DNA of 64,000 nucleotides, from positions 62,001-126,000 of the forward strand of contig JAXLZA010000010.1 in NCBI GenBank assembly GCA_046351135.1, written 5' to 3'. A model generated the notes under the pieces. That model saw nothing but the letters and a program-made list of their open reading frames with translations. It searched no databases and had not been told where the DNA came from. Both the position numbers and the translations under genes were made by a program. The DNA comes from UBA4427 sp046351135 (GTDB lineage Bacteria > Myxococcota_A > UBA9160 > UBA4427). This document shows positions 8,999 to 18,061 of this stretch, in pieces (the first letter of the stretch is position 1; each line of letters starts with the position of its first letter).

Positions 8999-10003
8999 CT
9001 ACGTCAGGGAAGCCGTCGTGCCGAGCCGCTCCGCGCCTTCGTCGACGACCCGCCAGTCCGAGATCTGGACCTCTTCGCCGCGATCGGCGTAGTCGCCGGC
9101 GGCGCGGCGGGCGCGGAACTCGGACCAGCGGATCGGCCGGTAGCGCGCCGGGCGCCCCGGGCCGCACTGCGGGGCGAGCGGCGCGTAGGTGCAGTCGTAC
9201 GATGGATTGAGGAAGAACGGCGCGCTGTAGCGATCGCGATCGGCGTGGGCGATCACGCGGTGGAGCGGGGCGCGCCAGCGATCGTTGGACCAGACCTGCA
9301 CGACATCGCCCAGCACGACGAGCAGCGCGTCCTCCCGCGGCTCGACCAGCCGCCAGCCGCCGTCGCCGAGGAGCTGCATCCCCGGCTCGGCGTCGTGGAG
9401 CAGGACGGTGAGTGCTCCCGAGTCCGTGTGGTGGCGGATGCCCAGGCTGCCCTCGGCGTCGAGCGGCAGGTCGTGGGGCGCCGGATCGGGGCAACGGGGA
9501 TACCAGTTGAGGCGCAGGAAGCTGCCGTCCCCCGTCCCGAAGTCGCGGCGCAGCGCGGCGGGCTCCACCCCGAGGCCGCGCGCGAGGACGTCGAGCACGC
9601 GGAATGCGAGGGTGTGGCTGTGCGCGAACCAGCGCTCCATCGCGACGCGAAAGGCCGGGAGCCGGTCGGGGAACTGGGGGACGCTGCCCGCCAGCGGGCC
9701 CGCGTGACAGGCCGGTCCGAAGTCCCAGATCTGCTTCCAGTCCCGGCGGTTCTTCGTCAGCTCCCGGTCGAAGAAGCCCAGGGGATTGGCCTCGGTCCGC
9801 GAGAGGGCCTGCTTCTCCGCGTCGGGGAGCGCGAAGAACGCACGGATCTGCGCGAGGGTCTCGGCCCGCATCCCGGGATCGACGCCGTGTCCGGTCAGCT
9901 GGAAGGCGCCCGTCCCCGCGCAGAGACGGTCGAGCTCCGCGAGCGCGCGGGGCGAGCGCTCGAGCTCGGTCAGGTCGAGGGTCGGGAGCGCTTCCGTCTG
10001 CAC
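8999..10003 (-). CDS. 2-oxoglutarate/Fe(II)-dependent oxygenase, isopenicillin-N-synthase family
   Basis: A 334-residue protein if started at the GTG at 10003, which begins VQTEALPTLDLTEL, the usual N-terminus of this family; ATG at 10048 and 10123 are possible but the latter overlaps the divergent DUF3014 gene. The iron triad is visible: HTD in IRHHTDSG, and the distal His in PLHRVIAHADRDRYS, followed by the R-x-S 2-oxoglutarate anchor (RYS). NWYPRCPDP is also family-typical. Plant-like 2OG oxygenases of this type hydroxylate or desaturate small molecules. Co-oriented with the LLM monooxygenase. Confidence 0.85.
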   Translation of the reverse strand: MQTEALPTLDLTELERSPRALAELDRLCAGTGAFQLTGHGVDPGMRAETLAQIRAFFALPDAEKQALSRTEANPLGFFDRELTKNRRDWKQIWDFGPACHAGPLAGSVPQFPDRLPAFRVAMERWFAHSHTLAFRVLDVLARGLGVEPAALRRDFGTGDGSFLRLNWYPRCPDPAPHDLPLDAEGSLGIRHHTDSGALTVLLHDAEPGMQLLGDGGWRLVEPREDALLVVLGDVVQVWSNDRWRAPLHRVIAHADRDRYSAPFFLNPSYDCTYAPLAPQCGPGRPARYRPIRWSEFRARRAAGDYADRGEEVQISDWRVVDEGAERLGTTASLT

Positions 10004-10106
10004 GGCCGCGAGTCTAGCCCCGACCCGCCGACCCCAAACCGGGCTCATCGACTCGCCGCGTTCTGCCGAGAACGACGGCGCGGCCGCCGGTGCCGGAGGA
10101 GACGTC

Positions 10107-10982
10107 ATGTCCGAAACGCCCAACCCGACCCTCGATGCGATCCTCGAGCGCCGTCGCCGTCAGCGGACGATCGGTGCGCTGATCGGCGTCGGCCTCGCAC
10201 TGGCGGCGGGGGGCGCCTGGCTCTGGCTGCGCAGCCCCGCGGAGGAGATCGAGGGGATGTCGCCCCCGACGCCGCCCCCGGCCGCACCGATCCCCGCCCC
10301 CGCACCGGCCGCACCGGCGCCCGAGGTCGCCCCGGTCCCGGCGCCCGCCCCGCCCCCGACGCAGCCGCTCCCGCCCCTCGCCGAGAGCGACGCCCGGGTC
10401 CGGGCGTGGGTGGCGCGGGTCTCGAGCCGGCCCGAGCTCCTCGCCTGGATGGCGTCGGACGAGCTCGTCCGAAGGCTCGTCGCCGCCGTCGATGCGACCG
10501 CGCGCGGCGAGTCGCCCGTCGAGCAGGCCCCGTCGGCGATGCGGCCGACGGGCCGCTTCGAGGTCGTCGAGTCGGGGGCGGCCTGGGTCGCCGCACCGAG
10601 CACCTATACGCGCTACGACCTGCTGACCGACGTCGCGACCAGCCTCGACGTCGACGCGCTCCTGCAAGCCCGGAGCGAGCTGCAGCCGCTCCTCGACGAG
10701 GCCCACCGCGACCTCGGCTCGCCGATCCCCTCCTTCGACGCCGCCCTGCGCCAGGCGATCGTCGAGCTGCTCTCGGCCCCGAAGCTCGCGGGCCAGCCGC
10801 TGCTCGAGCCGCTCCAGCCCGGCTACGGCTACGTCGATCCCGAGCTCGAGTCGCTCTCCGATGCGAAGAAGCAGCTGCTCCGCTTCGGGCCCGCGAACAC
10901 CGCACGGATCCAGGCGAAGCTCCGGCTCCTCGCCCAGCGGATGGGGATCCCGGCGTCCGAGCTCCCGCCGACTTCGGAGTAG
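10107..10982 (+). CDS. DUF3014-family membrane-anchored protein
   Basis: A 291-residue protein starting after GGAGGAGACGTC. Residues about 20-45 form a single transmembrane anchor, then a Pro/Ala-rich spacer (about residues 55-95), then a globular domain. The domain sequence (YTRYDLLTDVATSLDVDALL, LRQAIVELLSAPKL, YGYVDPELESLSDAKKQLLRFGPANT) matches DUF3014, a family of unknown function seen in Proteobacteria and related phyla. The spacer probably holds the domain away from the membrane. No enzymatic motif is apparent. Confidence 0.8.
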   Translation: MSETPNPTLDAILERRRRQRTIGALIGVGLALAAGGAWLWLRSPAEEIEGMSPPTPPPAAPIPAPAPAAPAPEVAPVPAPAPPPTQPLPPLAESDARVRAWVARVSSRPELLAWMASDELVRRLVAAVDATARGESPVEQAPSAMRPTGRFEVVESGAAWVAAPSTYTRYDLLTDVATSLDVDALLQARSELQPLLDEAHRDLGSPIPSFDAALRQAIVELLSAPKLAGQPLLEPLQPGYGYVDPELESLSDAKKQLLRFGPANTARIQAKLRLLAQRMGIPASELPPTSE

Positions 10983-11076
10983 TCGGGGGGCATCGCGCGG
11001 GCCCGCGCGCACGGGTTCGCGGGTCCGTGCGGTGGGCCGCGCGCGGGCCGGGGCGCTGGGCTATCCATCGCGCGGT

Positions 11077-12384
11077 ATGTCCGGTCCCGGTGCTTCCATC
11101 GCGAGCAGCGCGTCCTCGAATGGTCCGACGCGGGGTCGCGCGCTCTGGGCGCTCGCGCTCCTCACCGCCGCCTACATCGTCAACTTCCTCGACCGCCAGC
11201 TGCTCGCGATCGTCGCCCGCGACGTGAAGGCGGAGCTCGCCCTCAGCGACACGCAGCTCGCGATCCTGCTCGGCCCGGCCTTCGTGCTCTGCTTCACCCT
11301 CGCGAGCTTCGTGCTCGCCCGCGTCGCCGATCGCGGCTCGCGCAAGTGGGTGCTGACGATCGGCCTCGCGGCCTGGAGCCTGTTCACGGCGGGCTGCGGC
11401 GTCGCGACGAGCTTCGCCCAGCTCGCGTGCATGCGCTTCGCCGTCGGCATCGGCGAGGCGGCGGGCGCCCCGCCCTCGCAGTCGATGATCGCCGACACCT
11501 TCCGCCCCGAGCAGCGCGCCCGCGCGATGGCCGTCTTCGGCCTCGGCATCTACTTCGGCACCGCCCTCGGCGCCGCCGGCGGCGGCCTGATCGCCGACCG
11601 CTTCGACTGGCGCACCGCCTTCCTCGCCGCGGGCGCCCTCGGCCTGCCGCTCGCGCTCGCGATCGGCTGGAGCGTGCGCGAGCCGGCGCGCGCCGTCGCC
11701 GTCGACGACGTGCCGCAGAGCGCGCTGCTCGCCCGCGTCGGCGCCGTGCTGGCGCGACCGACCTATCGCTGGCTGATGGCGGCGGCGGCGTGTCAGTCGT
11801 TCATCGGCTATGCGGCGCTCTCGTGGAGCGCGCTCTACCTGCAGCGCGTCTTCGGCATGAGCCTGTCGCAATCCGGTGTCTCCTTCGGCCTGCTCGCGGG
11901 CGCGACGGGCGCGCTCGGGAGCTTCGCCGGCGGCTTCCTCGCCGATCGCTACGGTGCACGCGATCCGCGCTGGTATGGCCGGATCTCGGGCAGCGCCTGC
12001 CTCGCCGCGGCGCCCTTCTTCGCGCTCTTCGCCCTCGCGCCGGGCGCGGGCGCCGCCCTCGCCTGCTTCGGCGTCTTCTATTTCCTGAACAACGTCTACC
12101 TGCCGGTGATGTGGATGCTCGTCCAGGGCCTGGTCCACCCCCGGCTGCGCGCGACCTCCGCGGCGACCCAGTTCGCGGTCACGAACCTGTTCGGCTACGG
12201 GCTCGGCTCGATCTCGATCGGCCTGCTCAACGACGCCTTCAGCGCGCGCTTCGGCGACGAGGCGATCCGCTATTCCCTCCTGCTGGCCGCCGCCGTCGGC
12301 GCGCTGTCCGGGCCCTGCCTGTTCGCGATCTCGCGCAACATCCGCCGGGATCTGGCCGACGTCGCGGCGGAAGGGGCCGCCTGA
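11077..12384 (+). CDS. MFS transporter, spinster-like
   Basis: A 435-residue protein with about 12 hydrophobic helices. The first helix segment AAYIVNFLDRQLLAIV, the DTQLAILLGPAFVLCF loop and the motif ARVADRGSRKW between helices 2 and 3 are typical of spinster-like (Spns) major facilitator proteins. Start MSGPGAS at 11077 is the first ATG before the hydrophobic region. The substrate is unknown; relatives handle sphingolipids, aromatic acids or other organic anions. Confidence 0.85.
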   Translation: MSGPGASIASSASSNGPTRGRALWALALLTAAYIVNFLDRQLLAIVARDVKAELALSDTQLAILLGPAFVLCFTLASFVLARVADRGSRKWVLTIGLAAWSLFTAGCGVATSFAQLACMRFAVGIGEAAGAPPSQSMIADTFRPEQRARAMAVFGLGIYFGTALGAAGGGLIADRFDWRTAFLAAGALGLPLALAIGWSVREPARAVAVDDVPQSALLARVGAVLARPTYRWLMAAAACQSFIGYAALSWSALYLQRVFGMSLSQSGVSFGLLAGATGALGSFAGGFLADRYGARDPRWYGRISGSACLAAAPFFALFALAPGAGAALACFGVFYFLNNVYLPVMWMLVQGLVHPRLRATSAATQFAVTNLFGYGLGSISIGLLNDAFSARFGDEAIRYSLLLAAAVGALSGPCLFAISRNIRRDLADVAAEGAA

Positions 12385-12470
12385 CGAGCCGGCCTCCCGT
12401 CCCGGGGGGCCTCGGCGCGGACCGGGACCCGACTGGCCCTTCGTCCCCGGGCCTCCTCCTACACCGTCGC

Positions 12471-12509
12471 CCGAGCGACCAGCCGACCGGCCAACCGAGC
12501 GACCAGCCG
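12471..12509. repeat. 15-bp direct repeat, two copies
   Basis: The 15-mer CCGAGCGACCAGCCG occurs at 12471-12485 and again at 12495-12509, a 24-base period, in the 238-base gap between the MFS gene and fabI. No gene or clear promoter is visible in this gap. Significance unknown. Confidence 0.5.
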
Positions 12510-12622
12510 GGCGGCGTTCCGGTCCGTCCGAAGCCCGACCCGCTCCCAATCTCGCGCGCGGCCCTAGGCAAGGCCCATTTCGGAGGCAAGAGTCCGGATC
12601 CCGCATCCTCGAGGAGCGCCCC

Positions 12623-13459
12623 ATGAACCTGCCCCTGCAAGGCCGACGCATCCTGGTGACCGGCATCGTCGACGGTCAATCTCTCGCCCTCTCGATCGCC
12701 CGCACGCTGAAGCAATCCGGTGCCGAGCTCGTCTGCGCCGGGCTCGGTCTCTCGCCCCACCACGAGAACCTCTCCGACGCCGGTCGGCGGTACCTCACCC
12801 AGTCGGGCGCGAGCTTCGAGGAGACGGTGCGCAGCGCGCTCGGCGCCGACACGCCGACCGTCGTCCTCGACGCGACCGTCGACGCGACGATCGACGGCGC
12901 CGTCGAGACGCTCGCCGAGCGCGGGCTCGCCCTCGATGGCGTCCTGCACGCGATCGCGATGGATCGCACGATCCGCGGCGGCAGCGCGCAGCCCCTGCTC
13001 TCCGTGTCGCGCAAGGACTTCCTCGATTGCCTCGACGTGTCGGCCTACTCGCTGATCGCGATCGTGCGCGCGCTGCTCGCGCGCGACCGGCTGCGCGCAG
13101 GAGCGTCGATCGTCTCGCTCTCCTACCTCGGAGCCGAGCGGATCATGTCCCACGCCTACCGCAACATCGGCGTCGCCAAGGCGGCCCTCGAGCGGATCAC
13201 CCGCGAGCTCGCCTTCGAGCTCGGCCGGGAGCGCGGGATCCGGGTCAATGCCGTCCGTTTCTCGCCCTTCTCCGCGAGCCGCGCCGGCGGAGCCATCCCC
13301 GACCTCGTGGCGGCCATCGAGAAGGCCGGCGCCGCCGCCCCCCTCGGCAACGCGACGCCGGAAGGCCTGGCCCTCGAGGTCGCGCATCTGATGAGCCCGG
13401 GCCACGCCATCACCGGCGAGGTCCGCCACGTCGACGGCGGCTATCACGCCGTCGCCTGA
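12623..13459 (+). CDS. fabI: Enoyl-[acyl-carrier-protein] reductase, FabI type
   Basis: A 278-residue SDR-superfamily protein. The N-terminus LVTGIVDGQSLALSIARTL has the FabI-specific spacing, and the active site SYLGAERIMSHAYRNIGVAKAALE keeps both FabI tyrosines and the lysine in Y-x6-K. The C-terminal ITGEVRHVDGGYH is also FabI-like. The enzyme performs the last reduction of the fatty-acid elongation cycle with NADH. The sequence is somewhat divergent from canonical FabI, so a related enoyl reductase is possible. It lies alone between the MFS gene and the nuo operon. Confidence 0.8.
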   Translation: MNLPLQGRRILVTGIVDGQSLALSIARTLKQSGAELVCAGLGLSPHHENLSDAGRRYLTQSGASFEETVRSALGADTPTVVLDATVDATIDGAVETLAERGLALDGVLHAIAMDRTIRGGSAQPLLSVSRKDFLDCLDVSAYSLIAIVRALLARDRLRAGASIVSLSYLGAERIMSHAYRNIGVAKAALERITRELAFELGRERGIRVNAVRFSPFSASRAGGAIPDLVAAIEKAGAAAPLGNATPEGLALEVAHLMSPGHAITGEVRHVDGGYHAVA

Positions 13460-13665
13460 CGCGTCCTCGGAAGAGCCGACCATCCGCCGCGTCCGATCGC
13501 CCGGATGCAACGCAGCGCTGCGTCGCGCCGAGCCCGCGACACGGCCGGGGAACGACATGCGACCGCTTCGAATCGCTGCATGCGATCGAGCGATCGGGAG
13601 GAAGAGACGTGAACGATCGTTGCACCCCCTTGCGCGGTCCATCGGACCGGTCTATCGCCTAGCAC

Positions 13666-14028
13666 ATGGCAGCACAATGGATCCCCGCGCTCGTCCATCT
13701 GGCGATCTGCTTCAGCGTCGGCTTCGTGACCCTGCTGGCCGCCCGGCTGCTGGGGGTCCGGTCGCGGCGAGCGTCGCAGACGCGGGACCTGTCCTATGAA
13801 TGCGGCGAGGAGCCGGAGCACCAGGCCTGGATCCGCTTCCATCCCCGCTACTACGTCGTCGCGCTTGTCTTCATCCTGTTCGACGTCGAGGCCGCGTTCC
13901 TGATCCCGTGGGCTCTGAACCTGCGGGCGCTCGGCGACGTCGCGCTGGTGGCGATGTTCGTGTTCGCGGCGATCCTGCTGCTGGGCTGGGTCTACGCCCT
14001 TCGCAAAGGAGCCCTGAAATGGCAGTGA
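13666..14028 (+). CDS. nuoA: NADH-quinone oxidoreductase (complex I) subunit A
   Basis: A 120-residue protein with three transmembrane helices and the NuoA hallmark YECGEEP in the loop, followed by FHPRYYVVALVFILFDVEAAFL. It belongs to the membrane arm of proton-pumping complex I. The gene opens an 11-gene operon; the next gene, nuoB, overlaps it by 10 bases. A roughly 200-base non-coding gap upstream is the likely promoter region, although no strong -35/-10 pair is evident. Confidence 0.95.
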   Translation: MAAQWIPALVHLAICFSVGFVTLLAARLLGVRSRRASQTRDLSYECGEEPEHQAWIRFHPRYYVVALVFILFDVEAAFLIPWALNLRALGDVALVAMFVFAAILLLGWVYALRKGALKWQ

Positions 14029-14738
14029 AGGACCAGTTGCAGGCGCTCGAGGCGGATCGCAGCTACGAGCATCCGCTCTACGACATGCTGGCGCGCTTCC
14101 CGGGCCTCGACGTCGCGACGACGAGCGTCGACACCCTGCTCGAGTGGGGCGCGAAGAATTCGCTCTGGATCTTCCCGATGGCGACGAGCTGCTGCGGCAT
14201 CGAGTTCATGGCCGCGGCGGCGAGCCGCGTCGACTTCGACCGGATGGGCGCGATGATCCGCGGGACCCCGCGGCAGACCGACGTGATGGTCGTGGCGGGG
14301 ACGATCACGGTGAAGATGGCGCCGCGGGTCAAGCGGCTCTGGGATCAGATGCCGGAGCCCAAGTGGTGCGTCGCGATGGGCTCCTGCGCGATCTCGGGAG
14401 ACTTCTACCGCGACATCTACTCGGTCATCCCCGGCATCGACGTCGCGATCCCGGTCGACGTCTACATCCCGGGCTGCCCGCCGAATCCGGAGTCGCTGAT
14501 GGCCGGATTGATGCGGCTGCAGGAGAAGGTGACGCTGCGGCGGGCCGGGAAGCCGGTGCCCCGGGACGAGCGCCCGCAGACCCACGAGCGCACGATCGTC
14601 CCGCGGATCGGGCGCTTCGAGGAGCGCGACGCGCTCGATCCGAACGACCGCATCTCGCGCCTGCAGGCGCTCTCGGCCCGGACGCTGAAGGTCGAGGGCC
14701 TGTCGCTGCCCGAGGATCCGTCGGAGGACGGGCGATGA
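14019..14738 (+). CDS. nuoB: Complex I subunit B
   Basis: A 239-residue protein carrying the N2 iron-sulfur cluster ligands: the tandem cysteines in TSCCGIEFM, GSCAISG and PGCPPNPE. N2 passes electrons to quinone at the joint of peripheral and membrane arms. It has a C-terminal extension of about 60 residues beyond the core, rich in charged residues. Overlaps nuoA by 10 bases and nuoC by 4. Confidence 0.95.
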   Translation: MAVKDQLQALEADRSYEHPLYDMLARFPGLDVATTSVDTLLEWGAKNSLWIFPMATSCCGIEFMAAAASRVDFDRMGAMIRGTPRQTDVMVVAGTITVKMAPRVKRLWDQMPEPKWCVAMGSCAISGDFYRDIYSVIPGIDVAIPVDVYIPGCPPNPESLMAGLMRLQEKVTLRRAGKPVPRDERPQTHERTIVPRIGRFEERDALDPNDRISRLQALSARTLKVEGLSLPEDPSEDGR

Positions 14739-15232
14739 GCGACGCGACCGGACACGAGGCGCGCCTGGTCGGAATCTTCGGCCGCTTCGGGATCGCCGAG
14801 GACGTCGTCCGCGCCGGGCGGACGGGCGGACCGCTCGTGCCCGCCGAGAGCCACTTCGATCTCGCCGCCGCGCTCAAGGAGGCGGGCTGGCGCCTCTACG
14901 TCACGACCGTCGCGAGCCACTGGCCTGCGGCGAAGAGCGAAGCCGGCGCCGCCCCCGCGGACCAGTTCGAGGTCGGGACCGCGCTGCGGACCATCGGCCG
15001 CGACTCCCACGTCGCGACCTGGCGCGTGCGCCTCGAGGCCGGTCAGGAGATCGACTCGTTGACGGCGCTCTTCGCGGGCGCCGACTGGCAGGAGCGCGAG
15101 CAGTTCGATCTGGTCGGCGTGCGCTTCCGCGGCCATCCGGATCTGCGGCGCATCATGATGCCCGACGAGTGGACCGGTCATCCGCTGCGCAAGGACTACG
15201 CGATCGAGACGGGGTGCGAGCCGTGGCGATGA
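14735..15232 (+). CDS. nuoC: Complex I subunit C (30 kDa)
   Basis: A 165-residue protein beginning at an ATGA overlap with nuoB. It keeps the subunit-C signature near its end: WQEREQFDLVGVRFRGHPDLRRIMMPDEWTGHPLRKDY (positions about 120-158, key residues W, E, D, G, P, L, R, D). NuoC stabilises NuoB/D in the peripheral arm. It is a separate polypeptide, not fused to NuoD as in enterobacteria. Confidence 0.95.
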   Translation: MSDATGHEARLVGIFGRFGIAEDVVRAGRTGGPLVPAESHFDLAAALKEAGWRLYVTTVASHWPAAKSEAGAAPADQFEVGTALRTIGRDSHVATWRVRLEAGQEIDSLTALFAGADWQEREQFDLVGVRFRGHPDLRRIMMPDEWTGHPLRKDYAIETGCEPWR

Positions 15233-16533
15233 CGGATCCGCAGATCGCCCGACCCGACGCGGCCGGCGCGCGAAGGCTCGTCCCGAGCGGCCCGCCGCGC
15301 GAAGGACCGATTCCCGCGGCGCGACCGCCCCAGCCGGTGCGCGGCGGGATCGTGCCGACGCGCGCGTTCGTCGCCGACCCCCATCTCGACCTGTCGACCT
15401 ACCATGCCGACGCGGATCTGATGACGCTGAGCCTCGGGCCCCAGCATCCCTCGACCCACGGCGTCTTTCGCGTGGTGCTCCATCTCGACGGCGAGATCAT
15501 CGTCAAGGCGATCCCCTACCCAGGCTATCTCCACCGCGGCGTCGAGAAGCTCTGCGAGAAGCTCCAGGTCTCGAACCTGACCCCGATCTTCGACAAGAAC
15601 GACTACGTCTCGCCGATGACCAACGAGCAGGCGCTCAACATGGCCTTCGAGGCGCTGATGGGCGTCGAGGTCCCGCCGCGGGCGAAGGTGCTGCGCACGA
15701 TCCTCGCCGAGGCCCAGCGCGTGGCCTCGCATCTGCTCTGGCTCGGGACCTTCGCGATGGACCTCGGCGGCGCGCTCGGGGGCGGGACGTCGGTGTTCAT
15801 GTGGTGCTTCCGGGAGCGCGAGCTGGTCCTCGATCTCTTCGAAGCGCTGACGGGCTGCCGCTTTCACTACAACACCCACACCGTCGGCGGGAACCGCCAC
15901 GACGTCCCCGTCGGCTGGCCCGAGCTCGTCCACCGCACGCTCGGCACGATCGACGACCGCCTCGACGAGTACCTCGGCCTGCTCGACCACCCGATCTTCG
16001 CCGCCCGCACCCGCGGCGTCGGCGTGATCGACGCGGAGCTCGCCCTCGAGCTCGGCCTGACCGGCCCACTGCTGCGGGCGAGCGGCATCGACCACGACCT
16101 GCGGCGCGACGCGCCCTACCACGCCTACGGCGACGTCGACCTGCGCGTCTTCGTCGAGGACGGCGGCGACTGCTGGGCGCGCTTCAAGGTCCGCGTCCAG
16201 GAGATGCGCGAGAGCATCCGGATCGCGCGCCTGCTCGTCGACGGCCTGCCCGAGGGTCCCGTCTGCTCGACCAAGCCCCTGAAGATGGTCGGCCAGCACA
16301 AGCTGCCGGCGGGCCAGGTCTACGTCGGCATCGAGACCCCCCGCGGCGAGCTCGGCACCTGGCTGATCGGCGGCGGCGCCAACAAGGGCTCGAGCCCCTA
16401 CCGGCTCAAGATCCGGCCGCCGAGCCTGCACGCCCTGTCCGTCATTCCGTACCTGCTGCCGGGCACGACCTTGAGCGACGCGATCGCGATCCTCGGCTCG
16501 CTCGATCCGGTGATGGGCGAGGTCGACCGATGA
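15229..16533 (+). CDS. nuoD: Complex I subunit D (49 kDa)
   Basis: A 434-residue protein. I start it at the ATG at 15229, which overlaps the nuoC stop; a GTG lies six bases earlier. The first 60 residues are a Pro/Arg-rich extension, then GPQHPSTHGVFR, HRGVEKLCE, ETPRGELG and the C-terminal SLDPVMGEVDR, all classic NuoD. It builds the quinone-binding cavity with NuoB. Confidence 0.95.
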   Translation: MTDPQIARPDAAGARRLVPSGPPREGPIPAARPPQPVRGGIVPTRAFVADPHLDLSTYHADADLMTLSLGPQHPSTHGVFRVVLHLDGEIIVKAIPYPGYLHRGVEKLCEKLQVSNLTPIFDKNDYVSPMTNEQALNMAFEALMGVEVPPRAKVLRTILAEAQRVASHLLWLGTFAMDLGGALGGGTSVFMWCFRERELVLDLFEALTGCRFHYNTHTVGGNRHDVPVGWPELVHRTLGTIDDRLDEYLGLLDHPIFAARTRGVGVIDAELALELGLTGPLLRASGIDHDLRRDAPYHAYGDVDLRVFVEDGGDCWARFKVRVQEMRESIRIARLLVDGLPEGPVCSTKPLKMVGQHKLPAGQVYVGIETPRGELGTWLIGGGANKGSSPYRLKIRPPSLHALSVIPYLLPGTTLSDAIAILGSLDPVMGEVDR

Positions 16534-17522
16534 GCGCCTCCCTCCTCGACCTGAACGATCCGTGGATTCACGGCCTCGTCTTCGGCGGCCTCGTCGTGAC
16601 GGCCCTGATGTCGCTGGCCGCCTACATCACCTGGTTCGAGCGCAAGTTCGCCGCCCGCATCCAGAGCCGCATGGGGCCGACGATGGTCGGGCCGAAGGGG
16701 CTGCTCCAGCCGATCGCCGACGGCCTCAAGATGATCCAGAAGGAGGAGATCGTCCCGCGCGACGCCGATCGCCTGCTCTTCCAGATGGCGCCGGCGCTCG
16801 CGGCCTTCTTCGCCCTCGCGGTGTCGGCGGTGATCCCGTTCTCGCCGGGTCTGCTCGGCAGCGATCTCGACGTCAGCGTGCTCGTGGCGCTCGCGATCTC
16901 GGGACTCACGAGCTTTCCGGTGTGGGTGGGTGCCTGGGCGAGCAACAACAAATACGCGCTGCTCGGCGGCATGCGCATGGTCGCGCAGGCGATCTCCTAC
17001 GAGATCCCGATGGTGCTGGCGGCGCTGGTGCCGGTGATGCTCGCGGACAGCCTCAGCATCGGCGACATCGTGGCCTACCAGGCCGAGCACGGCTGGTTCG
17101 CCTTCTGGCCCCCGGGTCCGGGGATGCTCGCCTTCCTGCTCTTCCTGCTGACGGCGCTCGCCGAGGGCAACCGCATCCCCTTCGACATCCCGGAGGCCGA
17201 GTCCGAGCTCGTCGCGGGCCCGACGACGGAGTACGGCGGCATCCGCTTCGGCCTCTTCGCGGTCGCCGAGTACGTCCATTCGGTGCTCGCGAGCGCGCTG
17301 GCGGCGGCGCTCTTCCTCGGCGGCTGGGACGGGCCCTTCGGACCGCCGGTGCTCTGGATGGTGATCAAGACGACGGTCCTGTTCGTCGTCGTCACGTGGC
17401 TGCGCTGGACGCTGCTGCGGCTGCGCTCGGATCAGCTGATGTCGCTCTGCTGGATCTATCTGGTGCCGGGCGGGCTCGGGCTGATCGTCGTGACGGGCCT
17501 GTTCGTGGCGTGGGGGAGCTGA
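16530..17522 (+). CDS. nuoH: Complex I subunit H
   Basis: A 330-residue, eight-helix membrane protein. TWFERKFAARIQSRMGP, GLLQPIADGLKMIQKEE, EGNRIPFDIPEAESELVAG and YGGIRFGLF are NuoH signatures, including the acidic loop that lines the quinone channel. It couples the peripheral to the membrane arm. ATGA overlap with nuoD. The gene follows nuoD directly, with no nuoE, nuoF or nuoG between them. Confidence 0.95.
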   Translation: MSASLLDLNDPWIHGLVFGGLVVTALMSLAAYITWFERKFAARIQSRMGPTMVGPKGLLQPIADGLKMIQKEEIVPRDADRLLFQMAPALAAFFALAVSAVIPFSPGLLGSDLDVSVLVALAISGLTSFPVWVGAWASNNKYALLGGMRMVAQAISYEIPMVLAALVPVMLADSLSIGDIVAYQAEHGWFAFWPPGPGMLAFLLFLLTALAEGNRIPFDIPEAESELVAGPTTEYGGIRFGLFAVAEYVHSVLASALAAALFLGGWDGPFGPPVLWMVIKTTVLFVVVTWLRWTLLRLRSDQLMSLCWIYLVPGGLGLIVVTGLFVAWGS

Positions 17523-17524
17523 GC

Positions 17525-18061
17525 GTGGGCTACGTCTCCTCCACCCTCGCGGCCCTGCGCACGACCTTCCTCCAGGCCCTCCGGAGCCCGACGACGGTCG
17601 ACACCCCCTTCGAGACCCGCGAGCGCGCGCCGCGCCTCCGCGCGAGCTTCGCCCTCGTCCACGACGCGGACGGCGAAGAGGCGTGCATCGGCTGCCGGAA
17701 GTGCGAGTACGTGTGTCCGTCGGAGGTGATCTCCGTGACGTCGAGCAAGCGGCCCTCGCCGGTGACCGGCAAGGCCCGCGGCTATGCGGACGACTTCACG
17801 CTGAACCTCCAGGCCTGCATCGTCTGCGAGCTCTGCGTCCAGGTCTGCCCGACCGACGCGATCGTCATGACCCAGGAGCAGGAGCAGCCCGGCTTCTCCC
17901 GCGAGGACCTGACCCTCACGATGGACAAGCTCTACGCCAACGAGAAGAGCAAGCGCTGGGCCTGGAGCAACGCGACGATCCTCGGCGAGCAGCAGGATCC
18001 GGACCGCGGCCGCGAGGCGGCGGCGGGCTCGGCCCCGGCCGGGGCGGGAGAGGACGCATGA
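17525..18061 (+). CDS. nuoI: Complex I subunit I (two 4Fe-4S ferredoxin)
   Basis: A 178-residue protein started at a GTG two bases past the nuoH stop. Two ferredoxin motifs, CIGCRKCEYVCP and CIVCELCVQVCP, bind clusters N6a and N6b, which link the electron input module to N2. In a complex without NuoEFG this subunit would be the entry point for a ferredoxin-like donor, as in the cyanobacterial and archaeal versions. Confidence 0.93.
   Translation: MGYVSSTLAALRTTFLQALRSPTTVDTPFETRERAPRLRASFALVHDADGEEACIGCRKCEYVCPSEVISVTSSKRPSPVTGKARGYADDFTLNLQACIVCELCVQVCPTDAIVMTQEQEQPGFSREDLTLTMDKLYANEKSKRWAWSNATILGEQQDPDRGREAAAGSAPAGAGEDA

Noticed and set aside
12385..12622. Repeat-containing gap before fabI as a CRISPR or phage attachment site
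   Set aside because: Only two copies of a 15-mer are present with no spacer structure, and no integrase or cas gene is nearby.
13630..13658. TTGCGC-N17-TATCGC just ahead of nuoA as a promoter
   Set aside because: Both hexamers are weak matches and the predicted start would coincide with the nuoA ATG, leaving no ribosome site.
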